Shown here: positions 62,815 through 64,000 of the stretch, piece by piece
Numbering within the stretch: position 1 is the first letter of the stretch
Layout: every line of letters starts with the position of its first letter
From: an uncultured Rikenellaceae bacterium
GTDB lineage: Bacteria > Bacteroidota > Bacteroidia > Bacteroidales > Rikenellaceae
Direction of reading: 5' to 3'
Length of the DNA: 64,000 nucleotides
NCBI GenBank assembly: GCA_947038405.1
Contig: CAMQVY010000010.1
Coordinates: forward strand, 1 to 64,000
Position numbers and translations under genes: made by a program
Notes under the pieces: model-generated
The model's database searches: none
What the model saw: only the letters and a program-made list of their open reading frames with translations
Told to the model about the DNA's origin: nothing

Positions 62815-64000
62815 CTATCTTTCAGATCCTCCACCTAGAGCTTTATATAGGTTTACTTCCCCTTTAGCATACTCATACCAATCTGATGCTTGGCTTATTC
62901 TTGACATCAAAAGAGAGTTTTGAGCCACAAGAACCTCAAGGTAACTCGCTTGACCACTATTCATTAACTCTTGAGTCGACTCTACTGCACCATAAAGATC
63001 TGTCACTTGAATCTCTCTCATCTCTCTCTTCTTCAAAGCAGATTCACGCTCGATTAAAGCATCATTCACCTCTTTACCAGCTAATTGTAGAGCATCTCCA
63101 AATGATAGTACATGTTGCTCATACTTAGATTTTGCAATGCTAAGGTTCGCTCTGTTTACTCCAGCCATAAATATAGGTTGTGTAAGTGAACCTATCGCAG
63201 ATGCTAGCATCTGGCCAGGGTTAACTATTGATCCTATATTATTTGTCCAACCAATACTTCCACCCAATTTAATTGATGGATACATTGATGAACGAGCATA
63301 GTTAACGCCATAGAAACTTTGGCTTAACTTCATCTCAGAGTAGCGTACATCAGGGCGATTAGATAGTGCCGCTAAAGATATACTTTGGTTAAGATCCTTA
63401 GAGAAATTAATATCTTTTATATCACTACGCTCAATTGAATTAGGAGTCTCGTTAAGTAGTAGCGACATAATATTTTCATATAGGCTAATCTGAGTCTCAA
63501 GCTCTTCAGCTGAGATTAGAACGCTTTGGTAGTTTGCAGATGCTTGACGTACAGCAGCATCACTTCCCATTCCAGCATCTTTAAGGCTCTTCATAACCTC
63601 TACACTCTCAAGTAGAGTTGCAGCACTCTCGTTTGTAACGCGAAGCTGCTCATCTAACAATAATAGTGTATAGTAGTTAGTTGCAACGCTAGATATAAGC
63701 TGAGTTCTAACCATTTGGAAATACTCAGTACTCTGCATTAGTGCGCTTTTAGCTTGCTCTTTGCTGTTGCGTAGCTTGCCAAAAACATCAATCTCCCAAC
63801 TTGTTGTGATAGGAAGAGAGTAGCTGTTTGTTGCTTTCGATCCACTGCTAAGACTACCTGCAATAATACCACTTGTCATCCCCTCAGGAGATAGCATAAA
63901 TGATGGTGCAAACGCAAGTTTAGATGTTTTAGCCATAGTTTCAGCTTGATCTATGCTTAGTCTTGCTCTTGTTAGATCAGTATTTGACTCTAGCCCTTTA
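62815..64000 (-). CDS. Outer-membrane efflux protein (TolC/NodT/OprM family), partial
   Basis: The reading frame stays open from 62815 to the window edge at 64000, so the N-terminal part is missing. The ATG at 63936 is internal: the preceding codons (ESNTDLTRARLSIDQAET) continue a typical coiled-coil heptad. About 395 residues remain, including the second OEP repeat: LAALSNRPDVRYSEMKL and the C-terminal LEVLVAQNSLLMSRI, which are NodT signatures. It would form the outer-membrane channel of an RND pump whose other genes should lie beyond the window, upstream on this strand. Confidence 0.9.
   Translation of the reverse strand, partial: KGLESNTDLTRARLSIDQAETMAKTSKLAFAPSFMLSPEGMTSGIIAGSLSSGSKATNSYSLPITTSWEIDVFGKLRNSKEQAKSALMQSTEYFQMVRTQLISSVATNYYTLLLLDEQLRVTNESAATLLESVEVMKSLKDAGMGSDAAVRQASANYQSVLISAEELETQISLYENIMSLLLNETPNSIERSDIKDINFSKDLNQSISLAALSNRPDVRYSEMKLSQSFYGVNYARSSMYPSIKLGGSIGWTNNIGSIVNPGQMLASAIGSLTQPIFMAGVNRANLSIAKSKYEQHVLSFGDALQLAGKEVNDALIERESALKKREMREIQVTDLYGAVESTQELMNSGQASYLEVLVAQNSLLMSRISQASDWYEYAKGEVNLYKALGGGSER

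Noticed and set aside
63937-64000. Start of the efflux protein at 63936
   Set aside because: The frame remains open to the window end with coiled-coil-like sequence; the gene is cut by the window and 63936 is an internal methionine.
1-64000. tRNA, rRNA, integrase, transposase or phage genes
   Set aside because: None recognised on either strand by reading; a covariance-model scan could not be run.

Overview
The window looks like a chromosomal segment of an AT-rich member of the Bacteroidota, most likely order Bacteroidales. The reasons are: promoters of the Bacteroidota type (TTTG or TTG, 19-21 bp, then TAnnTTTG) lie upstream of several genes; starts lack obvious Shine-Dalgarno sites; the primary sigma factor is the short form without region 1.1; Rho carries a long low-complexity insert; and families typical of gut or host-associated Bacteroidales are present (GH89 alpha-N-acetylglucosaminidase, PCMD/DUF5018-like lipoproteins, Porin_O_P-like porin, DUF1573, GtrA-like). 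No rRNA, tRNA, CRISPR array, phage or transposase gene was seen. There are no gene-free stretches above about 300 bases.

Layout. 1-4.0 kb: a large exported fusion protein (NPCBM-like, beta-propeller, two CxxCH haem sites, FGE-like domain). 4.1-6.4 kb: a small membrane protein, then a TetR repressor-MATE pump operon with a clear operator. 6.7-12 kb: surface lipoproteins and a GH89 glycosidase. 12-14.1 kb: an unknown protein, a Dabb protein and RlmF. 14.3-19.0 kb (minus): uvrA, an M16 peptidase and an O-methyltransferase. 19.2-23.3 kb (minus): dapB-lepB-yigZ-pyrB-pyrI. 23.5-30.4 kb: truA-galK, a lone trpB, an HtrA protease, rpoD, and rluF on the other strand. 30.6-36 kb: rho, a GtrA-like protein, and an ABC transporter operon ending in a YtrA-type GntR regulator. 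36.2-42.1 kb: a glycerophosphodiester/glycerol-3-phosphate cluster (dehydrogenase, phosphodiesterase, porin, GlpT). 42.2-44.9 kb (minus): thiH-thiF-thiD. 45-48.2 kb: a TlpA-like thioredoxin, two membrane proteins and tsaD. 48.3-55.3 kb: TamB-like protein, then exbB-exbD-tonB-DUF1573. 55.5-64 kb (minus): a dicarboxylate symporter, a fused glutathione synthase translationally coupled to a second MATE pump, a deacetylase-like lipoprotein, and an outer-membrane efflux protein cut by the window end.

The gene content is mostly housekeeping. The most unusual signals are in the spacers. A dispersed 40-52 bp repeat, built of two adjacent small stem-loops, occurs at about nine sites and in fragments at four more, always at gene boundaries. 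One pair is in tandem and supplies a stop codon; another is inverted and frames a 175-bp MITE-like unit. Three promoters carry precise palindromes that look like operators (TetR-MATE, YtrA-type ABC operon, thiH). Other points of interest are the diheme/FGE-like fusion protein, a 300-bp in-gene tandem duplication, a lone trpB followed by a nested palindrome, and the MATE-glutathione synthase pair.
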